NCBI GenBank assembly: GCA_040772905.1
Contig: JAXGXJ010000016.1
Coordinates: 1 to 47,549, forward strand
Direction: 5' to 3'
DNA length: 47,549 bases
Source of the DNA: JAXGXJ01 sp040772905
GTDB taxonomy: Bacteria > Actinomycetota > Thermoleophilia > RBG-16-64-13
A program made the position numbers and the translations under genes. The notes under the pieces were generated by a model, which worked only from the letters and a program-made list of their open reading frames with translations, had not been told where the DNA came from and did not search any database. How positions within the stretch are numbered: the first letter of the stretch is position 1; each line of letters starts with the position of its first letter. Of the stretch, positions 8,393 to 16,166 are shown piece after piece.

Positions 8393-8420
8393 ACGCGCCG
8401 ACACACGCGCGATACACACC

Positions 8421-8750
8421 GTGGTGCGAGTGACCTACATCCCCGAGGACTTGGGCACTGAGCTGGAGGCCCCTTCGGGCTACTACGTGCCCCGCGAAGA
8501 GGTGTTCCTGGACTACGAGGGAAGGCGTCTGCTCTACATCCTGGGGACGATGTGCGTCGAGGCCTCGTGTTGTGGGATCGGGCGGTGGAACTACGTGCGC
8601 GTGCACGGCTTCGTGGCCGGCCCTGGGTCCCAGAAGGCCGAGCGACAAGAACAGCTGCGCATCGAAACCATCGAGGACGAGGACGAGAAGCAGGCGCTCA
8701 CCAAGCTCATCCTGGCCCGGCATCCGGGCGCAAGGGTGGAATTTCGCTGA
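8421..8750 (+). CDS. Hypothetical protein with Cys-Cys motif
   Basis: 109 residues with no recognised family. It has a Tyr/Glu-rich N-terminal half (GYYVPREEVFLDYEGRRLLYILGT), then MCVEASCCGIGRWNYVRVHGFV with three cysteines that could bind a metal, and an acidic C-terminal helix. It starts 28 bases after carD on the same strand and is probably co-transcribed. The GTG start has no strong ribosome-binding site, so expression may depend on coupling. Confidence 0.6.
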   Translation: MVRVTYIPEDLGTELEAPSGYYVPREEVFLDYEGRRLLYILGTMCVEASCCGIGRWNYVRVHGFVAGPGSQKAERQEQLRIETIEDEDEKQALTKLILARHPGARVEFR

Positions 8751-8828
8751 CGTCCTTTGCGCCGAGGGCGCGTGAGTAAGTGGCGGCTGTTTGGGTAGAA
8801 TGGGGTCCCGACCGCGAAGGAGGAGTCC

Positions 8829-9065
8829 ATGATCACCCTGTCGCTCAAGGATGGGTCCGCACCGCTGGGCACCATCGACGAATCCGACCTGCGCTTCCTC
8901 ATCGACAACCTCGTGGAAGAGGACGAACAGGACACCGATTACTACATCTCTCCTCTGACCATCGACATGTTGGAGCAGAACGGGGCCAGCGCGGCGTTGC
9001 TGGAGCTGCTCAGGACGGCCGTGGGCGAGTCGGACGGGGTGGACGTCGTCTGGTACGAGAGCTGA
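8829..9065 (+). CDS. Small acidic hypothetical protein
   Basis: 78-residue acidic protein (LIDNLVEEDEQDTDYYISPLTIDMLEQNGAS). No family recognised. The start is well supported by GAAGGAGGAG, and a TAGAAT -10-like box is at 8796-8801. Its last 56 bases overlap, tail to tail, the end of the ferric-reductase-like gene on the other strand. Confidence 0.65.
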   Translation: MITLSLKDGSAPLGTIDESDLRFLIDNLVEEDEQDTDYYISPLTIDMLEQNGASAALLELLRTAVGESDGVDVVWYES

Positions 9066-9618
9066 GGCCGGCCAGCACGACCGCCGCGTAGATACCGAAA
9101 CAGATCTGCAGCAGCGGTTCGTCCCTGAGATCGGCACCCAGCACCAGGCCGTGCGCGAGGACGACGAAGAAGATGAGGTAGTTCAGCCTGTGGATCCAGC
9201 GCCAGTATCTCCGCAACCGGGTGCGCAGCAGGGCGGCGGCGATCGCCAGGGCCAAGAGGACGAGCGCCACCGGGCCCAGCCACACCGGGATCGTGTCGTA
9301 ACCGACGATGCCGAAGCCCAGGGCCATGACCCCATGGGCCAGTGCCAGCGCGAAGCCGGCGATCCCGACGGCCTTGTGGAAGCGGTGGACAGCGCGCGGG
9401 CGGAAGACCGTTCCGAACCAAGGCCGGAAGGCCCCAGTGACGATGTTCACGAACAACAGGGTCAGGGCCCACAGAGCCCCCATGCGCAGGGCCGTCCACA
9501 GCCCATCGGCGGAGGCGGTGCCGGAGAGGCCCACAGCCAGCGGCGGGATGGCCAGGGCCCCTACGCCGGCGGCCGTCAGTCCGGAACGAAGCAGGAGCCT
9601 GCCCACGCCCTGCGTCAC
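9010..9618 (-). CDS. Ferric-reductase-like transmembrane haem protein
   Basis: 202-residue membrane protein with about six hydrophobic segments, matching the ferric reductase-like transmembrane domain (MsrQ/YedZ type). Histidines H81 and H95 in one helix and H143 and H156 in another have the 13-14 residue spacing used to hold two b haems across the membrane. No flavin or NAD domain is attached. The open frame extends upstream to 9729, but the GTG at 9618 overlaps the stop codon of the b5-like lipoprotein as GTGA, which marks the natural coupled start. Inference: it passes electrons through the membrane to the lipoprotein encoded just before it. The 3' end overlaps the gene at 8829-9065. Confidence 0.75.
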   Translation of the reverse strand: MTQGVGRLLLRSGLTAAGVGALAIPPLAVGLSGTASADGLWTALRMGALWALTLLFVNIVTGAFRPWFGTVFRPRAVHRFHKAVGIAGFALALAHGVMALGFGIVGYDTIPVWLGPVALVLLALAIAAALLRTRLRRYWRWIHRLNYLIFFVVLAHGLVLGADLRDEPLLQICFGIYAAVVLAGLSSRTRRRPPRPTRPRPS

Positions 9619-9998
9619 TCCGCCAGTCCCCCGACCACCGGCATGGCCTCCAAGAGAGCCCTCATGTTGGAGGGAGCCTGCGCGAGTTCCTGCGAGAGGT
9701 CTTTGCCTGCGGCGGCGCCCAAGCCGCATCTGGTGTGCACACCTTCCCGCCAGTCAGCGCTGTCGGTGACGTCATACACCACGCCATCGGCGGCTACGTA
9801 GGCCGGACGGCCGTCTTTGCCGTCGAATCCGGCTAGTTCGGATAAGGTGAAGGTCTTGCTCTGGGCACTGGACGCGGTCGTGCCCGGACCAGGATCATCT
9901 GCTCCGCACCCCGCTGTGCTACCGGCCAGGAGCAGCGCAAGGGTTGCTATGAGCAGCAACTGCAAGAGCACGATGCTCGAAGCACGAGTGGGCCTCAT
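9615..9998 (-). CDS. Cytochrome b5-like lipoprotein
   Basis: 127 residues. The signal peptide ends in a lipobox-like STAGC near residue 31. The rest resembles bacterial cytochrome b5-like domains: FTLSELAGFDGKDGRPAYVAADGVVYDVTDS, then AGKDLSQELAQAP and a closing MPVVGGL. In relatives I know, a second haem-ligand histidine follows AP (APHG); here the sequence is APSNM, and a cysteine appears in HTRCGLG. Haem may be bound differently or not at all. The ribosome-binding site GAAGGAGG is strong. It is translationally coupled to the ferric-reductase-like gene downstream, so the two very probably act together in extracytoplasmic electron transfer. Confidence 0.75.
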   Translation of the reverse strand: MRPTRASSIVLLQLLLIATLALLLAGSTAGCGADDPGPGTTASSAQSKTFTLSELAGFDGKDGRPAYVAADGVVYDVTDSADWREGVHTRCGLGAAAGKDLSQELAQAPSNMRALLEAMPVVGGLAE

Positions 9999-10025
9999 GG
10001 TGCTTTACCTCCTTCGATGGAGAGT

Positions 10026-10526
10026 TCAGACCGGCGCGAGCCCGGCCGCCCGGAACACCTTCTCGATGTTCGAGAACGGACGGCGTGTCCTGAGCCTGTA
10101 TGTGCCCGAAGCGGTGACGATGGTCACCTGGTCGGGTGCGGCGCGGACCTCGTCCACCATGCCGGTCCGGAGCCGCAACTCCTTGATGTCGGAGCGGTCG
10201 ATGGCGAAGTTGCCGGGCGATTCGGCCAACGCCTCCCCGGGGGTGATTTGGTAGTAGGTCTCGTGGATAGTCGCCGGCGCGCTCATCTGCGCGCGCCACC
10301 GTCTCCACACGCTCTTCCCCTCGGCTCTGGCTGCGTCACGTGCGCCTGCTGCGGCAGCGGATACCTTGTCCCTGGTCAGTTCGGCGAAGACGAGGCGGCT
10401 GTCGGTGATGATGAGCGAGTACGTCTTGTGCCGGGTGGTCATCACCCCGCCGGCACGGGTGAGGTCGCCTATGACCGCCAGGACGCGCTCGTCGGTGGAA
10501 AGCGCAGGTGCCGTGGTCTCCGTCAC
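10026..10526 (-). CDS. PH-like domain protein, full-length paralogue of the 3.3 kb gene
   Basis: 166-residue soluble protein of unknown function. The pattern of short beta strands (TYSLIITDSRLVFAEL, NFAIDRSDIKELRL, VTIVTASGTYRLRTRR), an intervening charged helix and a C-terminal helix (FSNIEKVFRAAGL) is like bacterial PH or GRAM domains, by inference. The middle half is duplicated as the 85-residue protein at 3276-3533, and both copies sit beside a small lipoprotein gene. GTG start with GGGAG upstream. It lies 27 bases upstream of the b5-like lipoprotein gene and 25 bases after the membrane protein at 10552, so the four genes form one minus-strand operon. Confidence 0.65.
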   Translation of the reverse strand: MTETTAPALSTDERVLAVIGDLTRAGGVMTTRHKTYSLIITDSRLVFAELTRDKVSAAAAGARDAARAEGKSVWRRWRAQMSAPATIHETYYQITPGEALAESPGNFAIDRSDIKELRLRTGMVDEVRAAPDQVTIVTASGTYRLRTRRPFSNIEKVFRAAGLAPV

Positions 10527-10551
10527 GCTGATGCTCCCGGCCGGATTCCCG

Positions 10552-10950
10552 CTAGCGCGAGAAGGCGTTCCGTACCTCGCGGCGGGACAGGTAGTAGGCG
10601 ACGATCAGAGGCAGGATGATGGCGGGCAAGGACGACCAGTAGAAGCCGTCGAAGATCATCTGCACGACGACGGCCACGATGGTGAGGATCGACAGGATGA
10701 GGAGCGCGGCCCATGACCACCGTTTGAGTCCCAGGAACGAGAGCGCGAACACCAGATACACCACGGCGATGATGATCAACACCACCCCGGCTCCGATGGC
10801 ACGACCCCCCGCCAGGTCGGGATCGATCCCCAGGATGCCGGTGATCCCCAATCCTCCTACACCCAGCGCCGTCAGCCCGGCCAGGAGTTCGATGATGGCG
10901 CCGATCAGGGCCAAGATGCCTATGATCCACACACCCAGCGGTCGTTTCAT
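10552..10950 (-). CDS. Small four-helix membrane protein
   Basis: 132 residues with four hydrophobic segments (about 5-30, 45-75, 78-100 and 102-122) and a basic tail. No family assigned. The open frame runs upstream to 11160, but ATG 10950 starts directly before the first helix and has GAAGGGGG as a ribosome-binding site. First gene of the operon that continues with the PH-like, b5-like and ferric-reductase-like genes. Confidence 0.7.
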   Translation of the reverse strand: MKRPLGVWIIGILALIGAIIELLAGLTALGVGGLGITGILGIDPDLAGGRAIGAGVVLIIIAVVYLVFALSFLGLKRWSWAALLILSILTIVAVVVQMIFDGFYWSSLPAIILPLIVAYYLSRREVRNAFSR

Positions 10951-11141
10951 GGTGCCCCCTTCGTGTCCGGCATGGGCCCAACCAACTCCGGTTCGATGAT
11001 ATCGCAGCGCGGGCTCGTCGCGCGACGCGGACGAGGGCCGACGCCCATGCGCCTGGGTCGAGCCCGGTTTGGGCCCGAGGGGGCTTGGGTAGGAGGCCGG
11101 ACAGACGAGTAGTCTCACGCACGCACCAAGGAGGAGCGGGG

Positions 11142-11522
11142 ATGAGTGGGGACGATTCACACATGACCGCGTGGACAGGCCTGGAAGTCGTAGATTCCGA
11201 CGGCCGGCAGGTCGGCACCGTGGAGAGCGTCCGCCACGGCGAAGGGGCGGGGGACGTGAGGTGGGTGGTGGTGGAGAGCGTCGCCAAACTGGGAGATAAG
11301 CTCATCATCCCCGCCGAGGAGGTCCGGCAGAGCGGAGATCGCCTGACTCTGCCCTACACGGCGGCGCGGATCGTCGACGCGCCCCGAGCCGCTGACGTCG
11401 ATTCGCCCACCGAGGAGGAGAAGAGCCGCATCTGCCGCTACTACGGTCTCGTCTACGGTGCCGACCAGAAGCGGCCCGCTGAGGGCTGCGAAGAGATGCC
11501 CGACAACCGGCCGGCCGGTTAG
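11142..11522 (+). CDS. PRC-barrel domain protein
   Basis: 126-residue protein with a PRC-barrel-like fold in residues 8-75 (GLEVVDSDGRQVGTVESV, then WVVVES and KLIIPAEEV). The domain is found in photosynthetic reaction centre H subunits, RimM and stand-alone stress proteins, and has no fixed function here. The C-terminal tail holds an acidic, Cys-containing segment. Start ATG 11142 has AAGGAGGAG 7 bases upstream. Convergent with the gene at 11544. Confidence 0.75.
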   Translation: MSGDDSHMTAWTGLEVVDSDGRQVGTVESVRHGEGAGDVRWVVVESVAKLGDKLIIPAEEVRQSGDRLTLPYTAARIVDAPRAADVDSPTEEEKSRICRYYGLVYGADQKRPAEGCEEMPDNRPAG

Positions 11523-11543
11523 TGTGCGTCCGGCGCCCAGCCG

Positions 11544-11978
11544 CTAGAAGGCGCCCAGCTGACAGGGCTTGACCTTGAGCCCCAACGACTCGCAGGCCGA
11601 GGCCACCGCCATCTTCGTGACACCCAGGGCTGCCGCGATCTCCCAGCAGGAGAGACAACTTATCACTCCGTCGACGGTGCGCTCGTCGAGCGCCCCACGC
11701 AGTGACGCAGCGATGTCGGGCGCCGGTCTGACGATCCTTTTCTCCGGGGAATAGCCGAACAGGCCCATCTGGCATTCCACGATGCGGTATTCCAGCAGAT
11801 CGGCGGTCTTACCCACCTCGGCAGGGGGGACCGCGAAGGCCGAGGCGATCTCATGCGCTGTGGTGCAGGATAGGAGGCCGTCCGGGGCTTTCTGCTCGAG
11901 GGCCTCGGCGAGCGCCGGGTCGTAAGTGGTGCCCTTGGGATGTTTGATGCTGTAGTGTCCGGCGTCCTCCCCCGTCAT
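11544..11978 (-). CDS. Tandem 70-residue Cys-repeat protein, HTH-like
   Basis: 144 residues made of two copies of one unit. D33GLLSC38 through C69QMGLF matches D103GVISC108 through C139QLGAF, a period of exactly 70 residues. Each copy has a helix-turn-helix-like segment (AHEIASAFAVPPAEVGKTAD and CWEIAAALGVTKMAVASACE) between its conserved cysteines. The cysteines could hold a metal or an Fe-S cluster, or act as a redox pair; DNA binding is plausible but unproven. The ATG overlaps the stop of the cupin gene by one base (TGATG), so the two are translationally coupled. No named family recognised. Confidence 0.7.
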   Translation of the reverse strand: MTGEDAGHYSIKHPKGTTYDPALAEALEQKAPDGLLSCTTAHEIASAFAVPPAEVGKTADLLEYRIVECQMGLFGYSPEKRIVRPAPDIAASLRGALDERTVDGVISCLSCWEIAAALGVTKMAVASACESLGLKVKPCQLGAF

Positions 11979-12316
11979 CAGAGCATCCTCGTGGGGTCGG
12001 CCTGGCGCGGGGTCTTGACCACCAAGAAGCGGAAGTCGTCGTCGCCCTCGTTGAACAGGCGATGCGGGACGCGGGCCGGACTGTCGATCAGCATGTCCGG
12101 TCCCACTTCTTCGACCTCGCCGCCTATCTCCACTTTGCCGATGCCCTCGATCACGTAGAAGAAGGCGTCCACCGGAGTGAGGTGCAGCTTAAGAGTCTCG
12201 CCGGGTTTGAGCGTGATCATGGTCACCTGCACGTGCTCGGTGCTGTGGAGGCTGCGGGCGTCCACGCCGTGCGGGTTGTCGCTGCGGGCGGCTTCGAGCG
12301 CCTTGACGATGTTCAT
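11978..12316 (-). CDS. Single-domain cupin protein
   Basis: 112-residue beta-barrel cupin. The conserved core is seen as LKPGETLKLHLTPVDAFFYVIEGIGKVEIGG with a second motif DMLIDSPARVPHRLFNEGD. Histidines in both motifs may bind a metal. Start ATG 12316 follows AGGAGAGG; the longer open frame to 12376 runs into a 19-bp inverted repeat and is not used. It is coupled to the 70-residue-repeat protein downstream. Its ligand or reaction is unknown, and the pairing suggests that it senses or delivers something to its partner. Confidence 0.8.
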   Translation of the reverse strand: MNIVKALEAARSDNPHGVDARSLHSTEHVQVTMITLKPGETLKLHLTPVDAFFYVIEGIGKVEIGGEVEEVGPDMLIDSPARVPHRLFNEGDDDFRFLVVKTPRQADPTRML

Positions 12317-12339
12317 AAGCCTCTCCTGTTGCCGACGAC

Positions 12340-12383
12340 ATGAGCGGTGCGAACGCGAGGCGGCTCGCGTTCGCACCGCTCAT
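12340..12383. repeat. Perfect 19-bp inverted repeat
   Basis: ATGAGCGGTGCGAACGCGA (12340-12358) is repeated in perfect inversion at 12365-12383, around a 6-base loop. It lies upstream of the cupin gene and downstream of the small secreted-protein gene on the same strand. There is no T-run, so it may be a Rho-independent-like terminator without tract, an RNA stabiliser or a protein site. Confidence 0.8.
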
Positions 12384-12450
12384 GGTACCCCTATCGCGGC
12401 CCCACCGAGCAGTGGTGCTCAGCAGGGGGAGAGGCCGGGGGTCGTTCTCT

Positions 12451-12660
12451 CTAGGGCTGGAAGGGGACTCCGGGGGGCACGTCCCAACCAGAGCCGTCGG
12501 GGATCCCATCGCCGGACTGAGGTGCAGCGCCTGGTCCGGACATCGGCGCGGAGGCGCTGGGACCGGCGGGGCCGCCCAGAGCTACAGCCGTGAGGCTCAT
12601 CACCAGCAGGAGTGTCAAAATCACCACTGCCACCACTCTCTTGGCGCTTCGACTACGCAT
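12451..12660 (-). CDS. Small secreted Pro/Gly-rich protein
   Basis: 69 residues: a basic start, one hydrophobic helix (about 8-28) ending in an Ala/Gly cleavage-like site, and a Pro/Ser/Gly-rich mature part of about 40 residues with no motif. The ribosome-binding site GGAAGGAG is good. Function unknown. Confidence 0.55.
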   Translation of the reverse strand: MRSRSAKRVVAVVILTLLLVMSLTAVALGGPAGPSASAPMSGPGAAPQSGDGIPDGSGWDVPPGVPFQP

Positions 12661-12762
12661 GCGCTGCTCCTTCCAGGAAAGACTCGTTGCCTTGGCGCGA
12701 TACCACCTTCTTCTATCGGCTCGTCGTTGCCATCACTTGAGACCGCGCCCGGGAGAGAAGAG

Positions 12763-12787
12763 ACGGGGCCGCGTGATGCGGCCCCGT
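12763..12787 (-). terminator. Terminator after the second binding-protein gene
   Basis: ACGGGGCCGC and GCGGCCCCGT form a perfect 10-bp stem with a 5-base loop. Read on the minus strand it is followed by a pyrimidine-rich CTCTTCTCTCCC. It lies 60 bases past the stop codon of the gene at 12847. Confidence 0.7.
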
Positions 12788-12846
12788 CCGTCCATCGACC
12801 TCATGGCTCGCAAGTGGCACTCGGCCCCTGCGAAGATGCGAATGAT

Positions 12847-14274
12847 CTAGCTGTACTGCATGGGCTCCGGGTCGGACTGCACGGTGACCATGGGGGCTTC
12901 GGCGTTGCCCACGATGAAAGGCTCGAACTTGTAGGTCTCGCCCTTGCGCCACTGCACCGCGCAGTAGGGCTGCTTGTACACGTTGGGATTGGGATGCTTA
13001 CCCGCGGGGTCGATGGCTTCGGTGAAGTCGATCGGCCCGCCGCAGGTCTCCATCTTGGTGCCGCGGATCGCCTCGGCCACCGTGGCCTTGTCGTCGATGT
13101 CGCTGGCTCGCTTGAAGGCGTCCACGGCCCACTCGAACTTGGCATACTGGCAGACGGCCGAGGTCCACTGCAGGTTGGTGAAGGCGGTGTACTCGTCGGC
13201 CAGCTCCTGGCAGGTCATGCCCGTGAGCGAGTCTTTGAACGGCCAGGTGGGATGCCAGTTGCCCTCGCCCAAGAGGCCGTAGCCGATCTCACCGATGGCT
13301 TCCAGCGACTGGGGATAGCCCAGGCACTTACCGCTGCTGGCGATCTTGGGCTGCCAGCCCTGCTGGTGGGCCTGTTTCCAGAAGTTGGTGAACTCGGACG
13401 GGTTGTTGGTGCCGCAAAGGATCTCGCATCCCTGCTTCTTGAATTCCGAGATCTGCGCTGTGAAGTCTTCGGCGCCGGGCTGATACAGGCCGGGCAGGAT
13501 CATCTCATAGCCGTTGGCCTTCAGCACCACAGGAGCACCGGTCTCTTCGTTGAGCCAGCCTTGGGCGTCGGCGTCGTTGGCGAACAGCATGCCGACTTTC
13601 TTGTTGTTGGGGATTTTGTTGTAGACATCCATGAAGACGTTCATGGCCTGCTCGGAACCCAGGAAGAGGCCATAGGTCCACTTGAAGCCCTCGGCCGGCG
13701 CGTTGCGGCCGAAGTAGAAGGTCTGCCACGGGCTGAGACTGCCCAGGAAGGGCGTCTCGAGGGCTTCGCACTGGTCGGCGGTCGGATCGACGGTGTCGGG
13801 GGTACCCGAGGCGACGATCATGTCGCAGCCGTCATTGGTGATCATGTCGCCGGCCACCTGGGCGGCACGGTTGGAGTCGGACTGGCTGTCGCGCACGATC
13901 AGTTCGAACTTGTGCCGTTTGCCATCGGCGAAGGCGATGCCCTCACCCACGGCCTTGGTGGCATGGTCGACCCACCACTTGTCCACCACGCCGTACATGG
14001 CGAGGCCGCCTGTCTGCGGCGACACCACGCCGATCTTGATGGGCCGCCCGCCTTCCGCGCCCGCGGTGGTCTCGGTGCCGCCCCCGGCCGTGGTGTCGGT
14101 CGTACCTGCGACCGTGGTCTCGGTCGTGCCGCCCGCTGCGGTGGTGGTAGCTTCGCCATCGTCACCGCAGGCTGCCAGCAGCCCACCCAGTCCCGCTCCT
14201 ACGCCTACGGCGGCACCGGCGATACCGGCCATCTTCAGGAAGTCGCGACGGCTTACAGTTCTCTCTTCACTCAT
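12847..14274 (-). CDS. Tat-exported ABC transporter substrate-binding protein, second paralogue
   Basis: 475-residue binding protein of the same branched-chain-amino-acid/amide type as the gene at 6191. The twin-arginine motif SRRDFLK and the cysteine in LLAACGDD predict a Tat-exported lipoprotein, and a Thr/Gly-rich linker follows. The binding domain starts with PIKIGVVSPQTGGLAMYG. Conserved landmarks with the paralogue are ISEFKK, TNFWKQA, WHP and SLTGxTCQ. The ATG follows GAGGGG by 7 bases. No transporter genes adjoin it. A TetR-type palindrome lies 58 bases upstream, so its regulation differs from that of the first copy. The ligand is unknown. Confidence 0.92.
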   Translation of the reverse strand: MSEERTVSRRDFLKMAGIAGAAVGVGAGLGGLLAACGDDGEATTTAAGGTTETTVAGTTDTTAGGGTETTAGAEGGRPIKIGVVSPQTGGLAMYGVVDKWWVDHATKAVGEGIAFADGKRHKFELIVRDSQSDSNRAAQVAGDMITNDGCDMIVASGTPDTVDPTADQCEALETPFLGSLSPWQTFYFGRNAPAEGFKWTYGLFLGSEQAMNVFMDVYNKIPNNKKVGMLFANDADAQGWLNEETGAPVVLKANGYEMILPGLYQPGAEDFTAQISEFKKQGCEILCGTNNPSEFTNFWKQAHQQGWQPKIASSGKCLGYPQSLEAIGEIGYGLLGEGNWHPTWPFKDSLTGMTCQELADEYTAFTNLQWTSAVCQYAKFEWAVDAFKRASDIDDKATVAEAIRGTKMETCGGPIDFTEAIDPAGKHPNPNVYKQPYCAVQWRKGETYKFEPFIVGNAEAPMVTVQSDPEPMQYS

Positions 14275-14314
14275 ATTCAGCCCCTCACTACTCGTGGGTC
14301 ACCCCGTTCGACTG

Positions 14315-14345
14315 GGTGTAACGATACACCAAGTGAGCGCTCACT
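14315..14345. promoter_or_regulatory. TetR-type palindromic operator with adjacent inverted repeat
   Basis: AGTGAGCGCTCACT (14332-14345) is a perfect 14-bp palindrome of the kind bound by TetR-family repressors. Directly beside it GGTGTA and TACACC (14315-14330) form a second inverted repeat. Both lie 40-70 bases upstream of the second binding-protein gene. No TetR gene is in the window. Confidence 0.6.
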
Positions 14346-14456
14346 CAAAGCGAATCGAGGCCGGACCTGCAATGTCCCGGCGAGGTCCCTCGCTCGATCG
14401 GGGAGAGGCTCTGAGCAGGTCGGCGCGCGCTATATCCAGCGTGCGAGAAGCCCCGT

Positions 14457-16097
14457 CTACGAGATGCAGACCTTCGTGGCCAACTCCTGTGTGAGGACCC
14501 TGGTGGTCTCGGAGTAGTCGATGGGCAGATCGATGAGGTGGACTCCCGGCGTGTTCACGCACGTGCGGAGCAGCGGCAGCAGTTCATCGGTGCCGGTGAC
14601 GCGATGTCCCTGGGCTCCATAAGCGTTCGCGTATTGCACGAAGTCCGGGTTGGCGTAATCCACGCCGCACGCGGCGAAGCCAAGGTTCTCCTGCTTCCAC
14701 TTGATCATGCCGTAACAGCCGTCGTTCAAGACCAGGACCACCAGGTCGAGCTTCAGGCGTACCGCGGTCTCCAACTCTTGGCTGTTCATCATGAAACCAC
14801 CGTCGCCGCAGATGGCCATGACCTTGCGTTCGGGGAAGACCAACTTGGCGGCGATGGCCGAAGGCAGGCCCGCGCCCATGGTGGCAAGGGCATTGTCCAG
14901 CAGCACGGTGTTGGGCGCCAGGGCCGGGTAGTTGCGGGCGAACCATATCTTGTAGGTGCCGTTGTCCAAGGCCAGGATGTCGTCGGTACCCATCGCCCTC
15001 CGCACGTCCGCGACCACTCGCTGGGGGAAGACGGGGAAGCTGTCTTCGTCTGCACGCTCCGCGATCTTCTGGTCCGCATAGGCCTTCACCCGCATGGAGT
15101 AGGAGAAATCCCAATGCGCCTGCGGCTGGATGCGTTCGGAGAGCAACCACATGGCATGCGCGATATCACCCACCACCTCGTGCTGAGGGAAGTAGATCTC
15201 ATCCACCTGGGCCGGGGAGAAGTTGATGTGGATGACCTTGGGCCTCTTCGAGGTCATGAAGAAGGGCGGCTTCTCGATGTCGTCGTGACCGACGTTGATG
15301 ATGAGGTCCGCCCGGTCCACGGCGCAGTGCACGTAATCCAGGTCTGACAGTGCCGCCGTGCCCAGACACAACGGGTGGTCCTCGGGGATGACCCCTTTGC
15401 CCATCTGTGTGTTGAAGAAGGGAATGCCCGTACGTGTGGTGAAGAGCAGCAGCATGTTCGACACGCGCTTGCGGTTGGCGCCGGCGCCAACCAGCAGCAG
15501 AGGGGACCGAGCCTGCTCGATGAGAGCGCAGGCCATGGCCACCGCTTTCTCGTTGGCGTCGGGGCGGCGCACCTTGTGGACAGAGAAGGGTTTGGCGGAC
15601 GTCCGTTCGCGGGCCACATCCTCGGGCAACTCCACGTGTACGGCACCGGGACGCTCGGCCTCGGCCATCTTGAAGACCTGGCGGACGATCGCGGGCACAC
15701 GATCGCCGCTCGCGACCGTGCAGGTGTGCTTGGTGATGGGCTTCATCATGCCGATGGCGTCGACCATCTGGAAGTGGCCCTGCTTGCTCGCGTGGATGGG
15801 CTTCTGCCCGGTGATCACGCACATGGGCATGGCTCCCAACTGTGCGTAGGCCACGGGCGTGACGAGGTTGGTGACACCGGGGCCCAGAGTGGCCAACGCG
15901 ACTCCGGGCAGACCGGTGAGACGGCCTACGGTCGCCGCCATGAACCCCGCACCCTGCTCGTGCCGGGTGGCGATGAACTCGATGGAGGACTCACGCAGCG
16001 AGTCCATGAGGTCCAGAGTCTCCTCACCGGGAACACCGAACACGTACTTGACGCCCTCGTTCTCCAGGCAACGGACGAACAGGTCGCTGGCTCTCAT
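14457..16097 (-). CDS. Thiamine-diphosphate enzyme, acetolactate-synthase-like
   Basis: 546-residue large-subunit TPP enzyme (acetohydroxyacid synthase family). The N-terminal pyrimidine-binding domain has the catalytic glutamate E47 in RHEQGAGFMA. The middle domain follows, and the C-terminal domain holds the TPP/Mg motif G431DGG with the asparagine of LNDGCYG about 25 residues later. It lacks an adjacent small regulatory subunit, which fits a catabolic acetolactate synthase or another 2-keto-acid enzyme of the family rather than a feedback-regulated IlvB. Substrate is not certain. The start is ATG 16097; a palindromic motif lies 30-50 bases upstream. Confidence 0.85.
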   Translation of the reverse strand: MRASDLFVRCLENEGVKYVFGVPGEETLDLMDSLRESSIEFIATRHEQGAGFMAATVGRLTGLPGVALATLGPGVTNLVTPVAYAQLGAMPMCVITGQKPIHASKQGHFQMVDAIGMMKPITKHTCTVASGDRVPAIVRQVFKMAEAERPGAVHVELPEDVARERTSAKPFSVHKVRRPDANEKAVAMACALIEQARSPLLLVGAGANRKRVSNMLLLFTTRTGIPFFNTQMGKGVIPEDHPLCLGTAALSDLDYVHCAVDRADLIINVGHDDIEKPPFFMTSKRPKVIHINFSPAQVDEIYFPQHEVVGDIAHAMWLLSERIQPQAHWDFSYSMRVKAYADQKIAERADEDSFPVFPQRVVADVRRAMGTDDILALDNGTYKIWFARNYPALAPNTVLLDNALATMGAGLPSAIAAKLVFPERKVMAICGDGGFMMNSQELETAVRLKLDLVVLVLNDGCYGMIKWKQENLGFAACGVDYANPDFVQYANAYGAQGHRVTGTDELLPLLRTCVNTPGVHLIDLPIDYSETTRVLTQELATKVCIS

Positions 16098-16127
16098 GGC
16101 TACCTCTCAGATGGCGAAGCTCGATCG

Positions 16128-16146
16128 TATACCACCATATGGTACA
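16128..16146. promoter_or_regulatory. Palindromic motif upstream of the acetolactate-synthase-like gene
   Basis: GTATAC (16128-16133) is followed by the perfect 10-bp palindrome ACCATATGGT (16134-16143) and then AC. It lies 30-50 bases before the start codon of the minus-strand gene and may be an operator. The CGTATAC core also appears in the operator-like element at 6068. Confidence 0.4.
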
Positions 16147-16166
16147 GGAGCCCGGCTTTCGCCGTC

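Noticed and set aside
12340..14517. 725-residue open frame on the plus strand
   Set aside because: It is antisense to the second binding-protein gene, which has family motifs, a Tat signal and a ribosome-binding site. Long antisense frames are expected at this GC content.
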